64,000 bases of DNA from NCBI GenBank assembly GCA_047967505.1, contig CM106539.1; one strand, 5' to 3'. Numbering within the stretch: position 1 is the first letter of the stretch; each line of letters starts with the position of its first letter. The position numbers were made by a program, and so were the translations under genes. Shown one piece after another: positions 54,640 to 64,000 of the stretch. Source of the DNA: Dipteris shenzhenensis. Lineage: Eukaryota > Polypodiophyta > Polypodiopsida > Gleicheniales. The notes beneath the pieces are model-generated. The model saw nothing but the letters and a program-made list of their open reading frames with translations, made no database searches and was not told where the DNA came from.

Positions 54640-57489
54640 CTTTTATAGGATTTCATTGCTATACCATGCAGTACCGTCCTACACTGCATAGCATGCTAAG
54701 GTTCAGGATTGTGTATCCTTCTAAATCAAACGATCTAAGCTATCACATGTGTCGATATGACATCTACCACGTGGTATAGGTAGGTTACTGATGGTGTCTT
54801 GTGGCACCCTAAAAAAAGGCATGGTGTAGATGCGAGACCGTGCAGGCTAAATGATATCGCTTGGTATGGATAGATATCACGTGTTAGCCAGGTTATGATA
54901 CCATGCGGTAAGAGTATAAACCATGCGGTATACTTCAGATTGACAACCAGTGTAAAGAACGGAATTTTTTTGCTTTGTGTGTCACAACTGCACCTAAATG
55001 TGGTCTTTCAACTTTAATGTAAGGCTTTGATGCATAGGTGATTTAATATCATGTGGCATATTGCTCCTCTCTTCATATATCAAACTGTTGATCACAGATT
55101 ATAGGAACACTTGGAGACCTAGTCGTCCGAAATTGATGTATCAATGTGTCTATCATTTCATCATTAGCTTACTTCATTATCCATCAAGTTTGCCAATTCA
55201 TTTCCATTTTGTAGTTGCTATGTACTTCCATCATGTTTTCTTATTGTTTGATGACAAAGACCCATGTGTGTGAGTGGGTAGCAATGCGGGAAGATTTGCC
55301 TCATTGTTTCATGATTATTATCACTGAGGCTTTTATTTGAAACAATTATCTTTGCTTTGTGTGAAGAGGGCAATGGGATTGTCTATATCTGTAATGGCTT
55401 GGTGTTCTTTGCATTGAATCATCTCTAAGGTTTGTTCTGATCAAAGTAGTGCGAAGTGTTTTGCCAACCCACTTTGTTTGGTAATGAATGCTCGTAAGGA
55501 GGAGGGTAGTAATGGCATAATTATTTTTAGCTATTGAAGTGTTAGGATGGTCATTTCCACATTAAGTCTTTCATTTAGGAGAGCTTGGCAATGATCTAAG
55601 AGCATTTTTGAGCTATTGGAGTGTTGAGATGGTTGTTCCCACATTGACTCTTGCATCTAGAAGAGCTTGGAAGCAATCCAAGAAATCTGGGCATGGTACC
55701 GTCCTACACTGCACAGTATGCCAATGTTTAGGAGTGTGTATCCTTCCGAATCGAATGATCTAGGGTGTCACATGTGCCGATATGACATCTACCGTGCGAT
55801 ATAGATAGGTTATCGGCAGTGTCTCGTGGCACCCTAAAATAAACACAGTGTAGATGCGGGACCATGTGGGGTAAATGATATCGCTTGGTATGGATAGATA
55901 CCGCACAGTAGTCACATTATGATACCGTGCGGTAAGAGTATAAACCACATGCTATACTTCCGGTCAACAACCAATGTAAAGAACCTCATTTTTTTGCTTT
56001 GTGTGTCCCAGCTACACCTAAATGTGGTCTTGTGACTTTGGAATGCTTTGATGCATAGATTTTCCTCGTTGTTTGATGATTATTGTTGCTGAGGATTTTG
56101 TTTGTTCTTTTGATTTAAAATAATTATCCTTAATTTGTGTGAAGAGGGCAATGGGTTTGTCTATATTTGTAATGGCTTCATGTTCTTTGTATTGAATCAT
56201 CTCTAAGGATTGTTCTGATCAAGTAGTGCGAAGTGTTTTGCCAACCCACTTTGTTTGGTAACGAATGCTCGCAAGGAGGAGGGTAGTGATCGCATAATTA
56301 TTTTTAGCAATTGAAGTGTCAAGATGGTCATTTCCACATTAAGTCTTTCATCCAGGAGAGCTTGGCAATGATCTAAAAGTATTTTGAGCTATTGGAGTGT
56401 TGAGATGGCCGTTCCCACATTGACTCTTGCATCTAGAAGATCTTGGAAACAATCCAAGAAATTTGGGCATGGTACCGTCCTGCACCGCACAGTATGCCAA
56501 CGTTTAGGATTGTGTATCCTTCTGAATCAAATGCTCCAGTGTGTCACACGTGTCGATATGACATCTACCGTGCAGTATAGGTAGGTTATCGATGGTGTCT
56601 CATGGCACCCTAAAATAAACACGATGTAGATGCGGGACCATGTGGGGTAAATGATATCACTTGGTATGGATAGATACCACATAGTAGTCACGTTATGATA
56701 CCGTGTGGTAAGAGTATAAACCACACGGTATACTTCTGGTCAACAACCAATGTAAAGAACCTCATTTTTTTGCTTTGTGTGTCCCAGCTATACCTAAATG
56801 GGGTCTTGTGACTTTGGAAGTCTTTGATGCATAGGTGATTTAATATCATGTGGCATATTGCCGCTTTGTTCATATAGCAAACCGTTGATCACAGATTATA
56901 TAGGAGCACTTGGAGACCTAGTCGTTCAAAATTGATGTATCAACATGTCAGTCATTTCATCATCAGCTTCCTTCATTATCCATCAAATTTGCCAATTCAT
57001 TTTCATTCTGTAGTCGCTAAAGTACTTCCATCATGTTTTCTTATTGTTTGATGACAAAGACCCACGTGTGTGTGGGTAGCAATGCGGGAAGATTTGCCTT
57101 GTTTGATGATTATTGTTGCTAAGGATTTTGCTTGTTCTTTTAATTTGAAACAATTATTCTTGATTTGTGTCAAGAGGGCAATGGGATTGTCTATATTTGT
57201 AATGGCTTGGTGTTCTTTGCATTGAATCATCTCTAAGGATTGTTCTGATCAAAGTAGTGCAAAATTTTTTGCCAACCCACTATGTTTGGTAACGAATGCT
57301 TGCAAGGAGGAGGGTAGTGATGGCATGATTATTTTTAGCTATTCAGGTGTCAGGATGGTTGTTTCCACATTAAGTCTTTCATCAAGGAGAGCTTGGCAAT
57401 GATCTAAGAGTATTTTGAGCTATTGGAGTGTCGGGATGGTCGTTCCCACATTGACTCTTGCATCTGGAAGAGCTTCAAAATGATCCAAG
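54640..57489 (+). repeat. tandem ~1-kb units, three copies (one shortened)
   Basis: ACCGTCCTACACTGCA-type unit starts occur at about 54,672, 55,698 and 56,473. Each unit carries CCGTGCGGTAAGAGTATAAACC, a CTTTGTGTGTC block and GGAGAGCTTGGCAATGATCT. The middle unit lacks ~250 bp. The copia gag-like sequence at 57,490-57,940 follows the last unit. Confidence 0.8.
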
Positions 57490-58048
57490 AAATTTGGGCA
57501 TGCTTCAACATGGAGTCTTGAGTTCAATGGCTTTAAGAAGTATCATTTTGGAATGGCTATGAGGATTAGCTCATCTTCTTCTATCAAATGAATTGAGTGG
57601 TCAATTCCCCTCTAGGGTGGTAGTTTAGTTACCTCCTCTAGGACTAGATCATCATACTCATGCAGGCACTCAAGACCTAAGGCTATAATGTGTACTACAA
57701 CTTGAAGACAAAGTTTGCTGAATTCGGTTGAGCAATGCATAAGCTATGGGTCAAGAAAGATAGCTATATACAAAATATTCCATGAATCTCACCAGAAATG
57801 GCTACACCCAAAACAAACAATGACCCTAAACAATACAACCAGGAACATTATTTACCAAGGAAAGACCTACAGACAGCTCAATCATTGAAATGTTATTATT
57901 ATGGACATTTTGGCTATTCTTCTTCTAGTTTCTACAAGAAGATTTATAACAATCAATCGAAGTAACTAGATTTGATTGATGATGTTTCACGTACCCCTCA
58001 AGAACAACTCATATGATTGTAGATATTATCACAAAGGTTTTACCACAG
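55971..58048 (+). repeat. right arm of the ~2.08-kb inverted repeat
   Basis: Near-identical reverse complement of 4,146-6,224; the match ends sharply at CAACCAATG (55,971) and at GTGGTAAAACC complement (58,048). It spans part of unit 2, unit 3 and the decayed gag zinc-knuckle (KCYYYGHFGYSSSSFYK at ~57,880-57,940). The outward sequence here continues into copia integrase, so this is the parental-type locus. Confidence 0.85.
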
Positions 58049-59890
58049 AAGCACTTTTGACAGCCATCTTTGTGCAAAATCATCTTCCTACAACTGCACC
58101 TTTAATTTGGTCAGATACCAATCACAGCTTGGATAGGGGAGACTCCTTTTGTATCACATTTTCAAACTTTTAGTTGCATTGCTTATATTCATGTTCCAAA
58201 AGGAAAAGCTAGATCTTCCTGGAAAAAAGGTCATATTCATTGGATATTCTCCGAATTCTAAAGGTTATAAATTCTACGATCCCTCTTCTAAGAAGGTGAT
58301 AATCAATCATGATGCCATATTCAATGAGTAGTTAATGGGAGTGACATGGTCTACTTACAATACAGAGGACACTGAGTCCTTACTTTCTACCTTTCCTTTT
58401 CTATTTGATAATGATTCCACTTCTGATGTCATTACTGCTCGTTCATCTGATGGCATCACCACTACTCCATCTGTAGAAGTAATATGTTGACAATCTTGAT
58501 TTGCATCCTATACATACACAGCACTCTGATGATGGTGCTAATATTTATGTTGACCTACGTATTGATTTTGAACATGGTTCTACTCATGATTCTGTTGATG
58601 ACTTTGAAATCATTGATCATGCAATGGTTGCTCATGAAGACCCTACTACTTATACAAAAGCTATCTCTTCTGCACAAAAGAGTCAATGGCAAGAGGCAAT
58701 GGAAGCTGAATATGATTCTTTGATCTCTAAAGGTACATGGGTTCTTATTGAACTACCTCCTGGTCGCACTCCTATCAAATGTAAGTGGGTTTATAAAACC
58801 AAAACCAAAGTTGATGGTTCTTTTGACAAGTTTAAAGCTCGTCTAGTTGCAAAAGGATACTCACAAATTGCAAGAGTTGATTATCATGATACTTTTTCAC
58901 CCATTGTCCATAGCACAAGTATTCGGGTACTCTTGGCTTTTGCTACTCAATTTGATTTGGAGACTCATCAAATGGAAGTGAAAACTGCTTTTCTTCATGG
59001 AGATCTTAAAGAGGAGATTTATATGGAGCAACCAAAATTGTTCATACTTCCTGGTCAAGAGCATCTTGTTTGTCAACTTCATCATGCTCTTTATGGTCTA
59101 AAACAAGCTTCTCGTTCATAGTACATGGAAATTGATCAGTTTCTAACATCTCAAAGTTTCAACTCTTGTTTCTCTGACCCCAACTTATATGCCAAACGTG
59201 ATGGTGTGCTTAATGTCATTCTTGCTCTTGATCTTGGTGACATTCATTCCTGTCTTGGTATTCAAGTTCAGCGATCTTATCACAAGGTAATTATGCTACT
59301 TCGACAAACAAAATTAATTCAAGATGCAGTTCAAAAGTTTGGGTTGACGAATACTCACTCTGTGACCACTCCTTGTCTTGTGAGCTCTGTCAAAAATACT
59401 CGATTGACTCATGATGTTGAGGTTTCACATCAATCCTATGCCAATCTTGTTGGTTGCCTATAGTTTGTCAGTTTGAATACTCTACCAAATATTCTTTTTA
59501 CTACCAATTTTCTAGGTCAATATCTGGCTGCTCCCTCAATGCAACATTGTTCTGCAGCAAAACGTGTTCTAAAGTATTTGAAAGGCACTTTTGATTTTGG
59601 ATTAGTTTATCGACATCATACAGAATCACCTTCTGTGATGTCTCTTGTTTTTTTGGGATATACAGAAGCTCTCACTTCTCTATGCGGTCTACAAGCGGTA
59701 ATTGCTTCTTTATCAATGGTTGCTTGGTCTCTTGGGCAAGTAAGAAGCAACGTTATGTTGCTGTTTCTACCACAGAATCTAAGTATGTAGCAGCTTTTCT
59801 AGCAGCTCAAGAATTGGTTTGGCTACGACAATTGCTTACAGATATTGGTCATCCTCCATCATCTAGTACTCTGACTCAACAAAGTTTTAG
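57700..59890 (+). pseudogene. copia gag-pol remnant (zinc knuckle, integrase end, RT, RNase H)
   Basis: In order: decayed CCHC region (~57,885), integrase text with TEALLTAIFVQNHLPTTAP (58,040-58,110) and KKVIFIGYSPNSKGYKFYDP (58,215-58,290); RT from 58,640 (WQEAMEAEYDSLISKGTW, KWVYKTKTKVDGSFDKFKAR, DTFSPIVHSTSIRVLLA); RNase H 59,520-59,870 (SAAKRVLKYLKGTFDFGLVY, TTESKYVAAFLAAQELVWL). Protease and integrase core are missing. The first RT aspartate motif reads MEVKTAFL (Asp to Glu), and the segment that should hold YVDD is deleted after VILAL (~59,230). Stops at 59,119 and 59,461. The end is fused to CACTA sequence at ~59,885. Confidence 0.85.
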
Positions 59891-60776
59891 CAAAGTAAGG
59901 ACATACTAGTACTACCACAACAATGTGAATAGGTATTGTACACACATATAAAAATACTCACTTTTAAATATTTGATACCTTCGATGCAAGGAAAATAACA
60001 TGATTGTATTTGTGTTTGAATTAGGTTGTCTATCAACCAATGGTGGATAATAATAGGTGGTGGCATGTCATACCTATTACACCACGTTCCAAAGTCATGT
60101 ATAGTACATTTACTAATATGGAGCGTATGGAGGATGATCATGGCCATGGAGGTGATGATGACCATGATACGAGAGAGAAAGATGATCATGAGATAGGAGA
60201 TACAGATATTGAGGCCAATACCTATGAGGACGAGCCTACCATTAGTGATGTTGATTTTGATGAGCACATGAGTAGCACAAGTAGTAGTGGGCTGAATGTA
60301 TTTGTAGATCTCAACACTAGTTTTGATTTTGAAGTAGATAGTTTGGCAAGGGTTGATCTCATTGAGGATGAGATTGAACAGTAGCCCATCATTGATATTG
60401 GCAAAGCTATTTTACATAATGTCTCATTCTCCTTACCTCACTTAATTTTTGTATATGTGGGTTTGCCAAAAATCATTTATATTTTTATTAAAATTATGTG
60501 CTTTGGTAATCATGAGCAATGTTTGGAAAGTAGTGACGTACATTTATCAGCTTGCACCAAAAGCTCACTTTTTGTATTCTCTGTTTTGTGTCTAACTCCG
60601 TGTTTAAATTTGTATCTGATTTGTAGTGCAGACGCGCTAATAGACGCACTATTAGATGCATAAATAGATGCACTATTAGATGTGCCCATATTTTCACTAT
60701 TCTAGCAGTGCTTATAGACGGGGCCATTATTTTGCATGTCTATCAAGTGCATCTATAGTTTCTTTGTCTTGTTGTG
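59890..60776 (+). pseudogene. family-2 tnp2 acidic tail plus element terminus
   Basis: Begins at ACAAAGTTTT.GCAAAGTAAGGACATAC, the end of the DUF4216 exon, fused to copia RNase H sequence. Acidic tail 60,040-60,382 (HDTREKDDHEIGDTDIEA, SSSGLNVFVDLN). Sub-terminal motifs 60,590-60,765 and terminal repeat ending TTTCTTTGTCTTGTTGTG at 60,776. Everything upstream in the element is absent. Confidence 0.82.
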
Positions 60777-61495
60777 AACACCTTCGAGCCTGATAAATTT
60801 TTGTTGAACCTTGTTCTCTCTTGCCCTGGATCTTAGTTGTGAAGATGGGAGATGGAATTTTTTACTTTGAGAAAAACATGAAAACGATCCCCTGAGATTG
60901 AAGTTTAATCTCACAATGACTTCTCGGTCATAGATGGAGAAGGTAACACTTTGGATGAGCCCATATCAATTCATGCTCCATCAAACCGAGTCAAGATGAC
61001 ATCGATCATGTTAAAAATTTGGACACTCCGTGGAGTGTATGTCAAGGCATGTTTGATTTCAATGCAAAAAAGATGAAGAATTGGTGTTGCCATTGTTGTC
61101 GATACAGAGAAGCAATCTTCATAGTGGAGGGTGGAAGAAAAGACCTAACATCTCCATCTACATTGTGGAGGGTCAAAGAAGACGAGTTCTCCAATCTTTA
61201 CAATGATGAATCTATGAATAAGGTGCAATCTTCATGGTGGATTGTGAAAGAAAAGATGGTGCATCTCTAACTGGGTTTTGGAGGGTCGAAGAAGACAGGT
61301 ACTCAAACACTGCAAAAGTTGATACATCCTAGAATCATGAAGGAGCATTGCAACAACATAAAAGCATTCAATGCTAGACTTTTTTATCTTTCCATATTTG
61401 GCTAACCTGCAATACTGGAACGACTAGAGCAACCTGGAACGATCACCATCGCATCCATTATTCTTTTGTGTTGCTCATTCAAGCCCGCTAAGATG
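60777..61495. other. no recognisable gene
   Basis: Contains loosely repeated phrases (GTGGAGGGTGGAAGAAAAG, GTGGAGGGTCAAAGAAGACG, GGAGGGTCGAAGAAGACAGG at 61,122-61,300). Nothing coding is recognised. It ends where a family-2 tnp2 fragment starts. Confidence 0.35.
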
Positions 61496-62924
61496 ATGAT
61501 GAGAAGATACTTGTGATCACTACAATTTATACTCCCACTGGATGCATGAGGTGTTTGAAGGGGGCCTTCACAAAGAGCAAGAAAAGAGGTGGAGCAATTA
61601 TATGGCTTGAGATCCGATGATTGGCACAAGATGCTCCAAGTAAGTATTTTATGTGCGTAATATCTTTTTCATTTCAAATTTTTGAGTGAATTAGAAGCAA
61701 CTAATCAACCATTCCTCGTGTGTTTAGTTCATACTACCTACTAGCATTTCTCGTAGTGCATCGAAGGATGTGAAGGATTGTATTTACAAGATGGGTGAGC
61801 TTGTGAGGTACTTTACAAGATTCAAAATGTGAATATTGTATTTACAAGATGGGCGAGCTTGTGAGGTACTTTACAGAATGCAAGGTGTCCATTGAAGCCA
61901 TATGCTTGCTTGAGAAGCACTTTCCCTCGAGCATTATGACAACTTAAGTGCACTTGCCTGTGCCCATAGCTGATGAGGTGGCCATTGAAGGTACTGTTCA
62001 TAGTCAGTGGATGTTTTTTCTCGAGCGGTTTATGAAAACTTTGAAGGGATTTGTAAGACAAAGAGCAAGACTAGAAGCAAGCATGGTAGAGGGATGGCTT
62101 GTGAAAGAGTCATTAGTATATATCATGGAGTTTCTTACATCCACGGATCCCAATATGCCGCAAGCTTAGCATAACAAGGATGATGATAGCATCATTGGTG
62201 AGGTTTCCCAAGGAAAAGGGATTGAAAGAAAGATGAGCGAAGAGCAAATGGAGAAATTCAATAAGTTTTGTATCCTCAATAGCAAGCAGATGCAGAAGTG
62301 GATTGAGAGATATGAAGCGGCCAAAGCAGAAAGAATAAATGCAAGGATGAGATTCAGAGTAATGTACAGGCAAATGCAACCAAATCCATGGGATCTCGCC
62401 CTTCTCCCCACTCACATGTCACTTGATTGGCTACAACTGGCTCTATGTAAAGCCGAACGCAATGGAGAGATAATAAACGAGTGCGAGAGAGAGTTATCAT
62501 TTGGATGTATGATGCATGTAAGTTTGTTACCTATTGACATCATTAAGTAATTATTTGTGGCAATATATGCTATAAAATAGATGCATATTAATTGTTTTAA
62601 TGATGCTCTTTTGTAATACAAAAAGTATAGTGCATTGTGGTCATATGGATGACATTTTTGCATGGAACGCATCGATTCAAAGAGTCACATATGATTGTGG
62701 AGTCATGGCTAACTTCACACAAGATAGCCGAGCAAGTGCTTTGGATACCAATCTTCTCATAGTTGGATTATTATGAAACCATACACAAAATCTATGAAAT
62801 TGATTTCAGACGATTTAGTATTTTCATTCTTGAAGTAAAATGGCTTAGAACTATTTACAATGATCCCCATGTGACAGTGAGAAAAGATAGTAGCGGTTTC
62901 TTTGCAATAGACTCCACCAAACTT
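61496..62924 (+). pseudogene. chimeric tnp2 fragment: family-2 head joined to family-1 tail
   Basis: 61,505-61,885 matches family 2 (PTGCMRCLKGAF, then the intron start GTACTTTACA, with a ~63-bp duplication of GTATTTACAAGATGGG.GAGCTTGTGAGG at 61,780 and 61,833). From ~61,886 (GTGTCCATTGAAGCC) it is family 1: LLEKHFPSSIMTT, DUF4218 61,948-62,165 (FLERFMKTLKGFVRQRARLE), then 62,233-62,520 (QKWIERYEAAKAERINAR) and decayed DUF4216 to 62,920. Stops at ~61,945 and 62,167. It is cut at 62,924 by the copia LTR. Confidence 0.8.
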
Positions 62925-63657
62925 TGTTAGATATCAATGCTCCACTCTCATGTAACTATGCGAGAACCAGCTAAATCTACTTGTACGCCCCCCATATGAG
63001 GAGAAGGCATTTGAGTAGCTCGGTTATCCGATAAGTCCTGGTTTGGACACCAGATGGGGGCCATGTGTGGCCTGATGGCTGGATGGCTTCAGATAGAGTT
63101 GGCACACAACCAACTAGGCTATATGCAAGTGCGGGAAGGCATCCCATGACTAACCGCATTGAGGGTAGACAGAGCTTTTCCCGAGGCAGCCCACTCTCGG
63201 GTTGCAAGGCCAATTTGGAGTCCCAGATGATCTCGGATGGCTGTGGGCCGATTGGAGACCGTAGGATAGTTGCCCTATTTTGCGCACTGGTTCTATCATG
63301 TGGTCGGTGGCCTATTTCGGGACCGGCCCCCAGTCGACCATTTTGGGCAGACTGGGTCGGTCACCATATTGGGCCTAACCGACTATGACTGGTGGCTATA
63401 TAAGAGCAAGCCCGTGAAGCCCATTTCATCACTGGCTACAGCAACCCTGATTCCTTAGCATCCAGCCTCCGTTCTCTTCTGTTTCCAGCTTGCCATCGAA
63501 GCTTCTTTCACAGGAGCGCACGGTTGGGAGGCAGTGCCATCTATTGTATCAGTTCTACAGTAATCAATTTCTTTGATTCTCCATACTATCTTGTTTTCCC
63601 TCTTGTGTACAAGATCCTATTATCTATTGAGCACAGATGTTGTATTATTTTCTTACA
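62925..63657 (+). mobile_element. copia 5' LTR (733 bp)
   Basis: Begins TGTTAGATATC within the family-1 DUF4216 region (which reads CTCCACCAAAC just before, as in element A at 14,645) and ends TCTTACA directly before a primer-binding site. TG...CA ends are canonical. The central part recurs reversed at 54,195-54,620. The element runs off the right edge. Confidence 0.85.
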
Positions 63658-63670
63658 TGGTATCAGAGCC
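63658..63670 (+). other. copia primer-binding site (initiator-Met tRNA type)
   Basis: TGGTATCAGAGCC immediately after the LTR terminus, complementary to the 3' end of plant initiator-Met tRNA, the usual primer of copia reverse transcription. Confidence 0.92.
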
Positions 63671-63727
63671 TGGACTCTAGCAAGTAGATTTGGTAGTGTG
63701 TTTTTGTTTGCGAGCAAATTGTGAGAG

Positions 63728-64000
63728 ATGGCCCAACCCGCAAGACTGCGAATCCCACCGTTCGGCGAAAGCGAAAAGTTGTATGGCTCTCACTATCCAC
63801 TCTAGAAGTTCAAGATGAAGACCATCCTAAGCGCATATGAGCTTTGGGTTACTGCTACTGGGGTGGACATGAGGCCAGTTGCGAGACCGAATCCAGCCAA
63901 TGTAGGAATCCAGATAGTACCAACTACGAATGAGATTCTCGTGTAGACAAGAAGAAATGCAGATGCAATGTGTTCTATTGTCTGCAGTGTAAGTGATTCC
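63728..64000 (+). pseudogene. copia gag, N-terminal part, running off the window
   Basis: ATG at 63,728, ~58 bp after the PBS. The translation MAQPARLRIPPFGESEKLYG then SHYPL*KFKMKTILSAYELW fits the start of the copia gag (UBN2-type) domain, in which a short N-terminus is followed by L.G.NY..W...M...L....LW. The in-frame TAG at ~63,803 stands exactly where the conserved Trp belongs, and a second TAG (~63,944) again looks like a former Trp codon. Both fit TGG to TAG change, so this copy is inactive. Confidence 0.8.

Overview
This window looks like repeat-dense, gene-free chromatin from a land plant. The evidence is plant-type CACTA (En/Spm) transposases with their plant-restricted domains (tnp2, DUF4218, DUF4216, Ptta/En/Spm 'Transposase_24'-like), Ty1/copia and Ty3/gypsy LTR retroelements, a copia primer-binding site matching initiator-Met tRNA, and an interstitial block of the plant telomere repeat CCCTAAA at 41,111-41,143. 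I could not fix the lineage. I found no intact host gene, rRNA, tRNA or CRISPR array. Almost every coding stretch is a decayed transposon gene with stops, frameshifts or deletions.

Layout: 0-10.9 kb holds copia LTR scraps, an end of a family-2 CACTA element, the left arm (4,146-6,224) of a 2.1-kb inverted repeat whose partner lies at 55,971-58,048, a palindromic hexamer-type satellite (8,354-9,720) and small MITEs. 10.9-15.5 kb is a family-1 CACTA element. 15.5-22.3 kb is a gag-protease-only Ty3-like element with a long purine tract. 22.6-36.6 kb is two family-2 CACTA elements, one of which appears split by a ~7.4-kb inversion (about 27,683-35,114). 36.6-40.4 kb holds copia remnants, an AT-rich minisatellite and a decayed intron-containing transposase-like gene of a family I cannot name. 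40.5-48.2 kb is a family-2 element (F) with a second complete-ended one (G, 42,885-47,883) nested in it and flanked by a 3-bp target duplication. 49.9-53.0 kb has a tnp2 fragment and a third CACTA type that contains a piece of copia reverse transcriptase. 53.0-59.9 kb has LTR scraps, ~1-kb tandem units, the right inverted-repeat arm and a dead copia pol. 59.9-64 kb has CACTA 3' pieces and, at the right edge, a copia 5' LTR with PBS and the start of gag.

How the parts work together: family-2 elements carry two genes read in opposite directions, a TnpA-like DNA-binding-type gene and the tnp2 transposase, away from an internal array of the same GCGTCTATAGACGCG-type motif that fills both element ends. 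This is seen three times (G, F, and the inverted C-D element), so it is an architecture rather than an accident. A separate MITE group, with four near-identical ~247-bp copies plus two diverged relatives, is recognisable by G-rich terminal inverted repeats; the four copies and the 446-bp relative have exact 8-bp target duplications.
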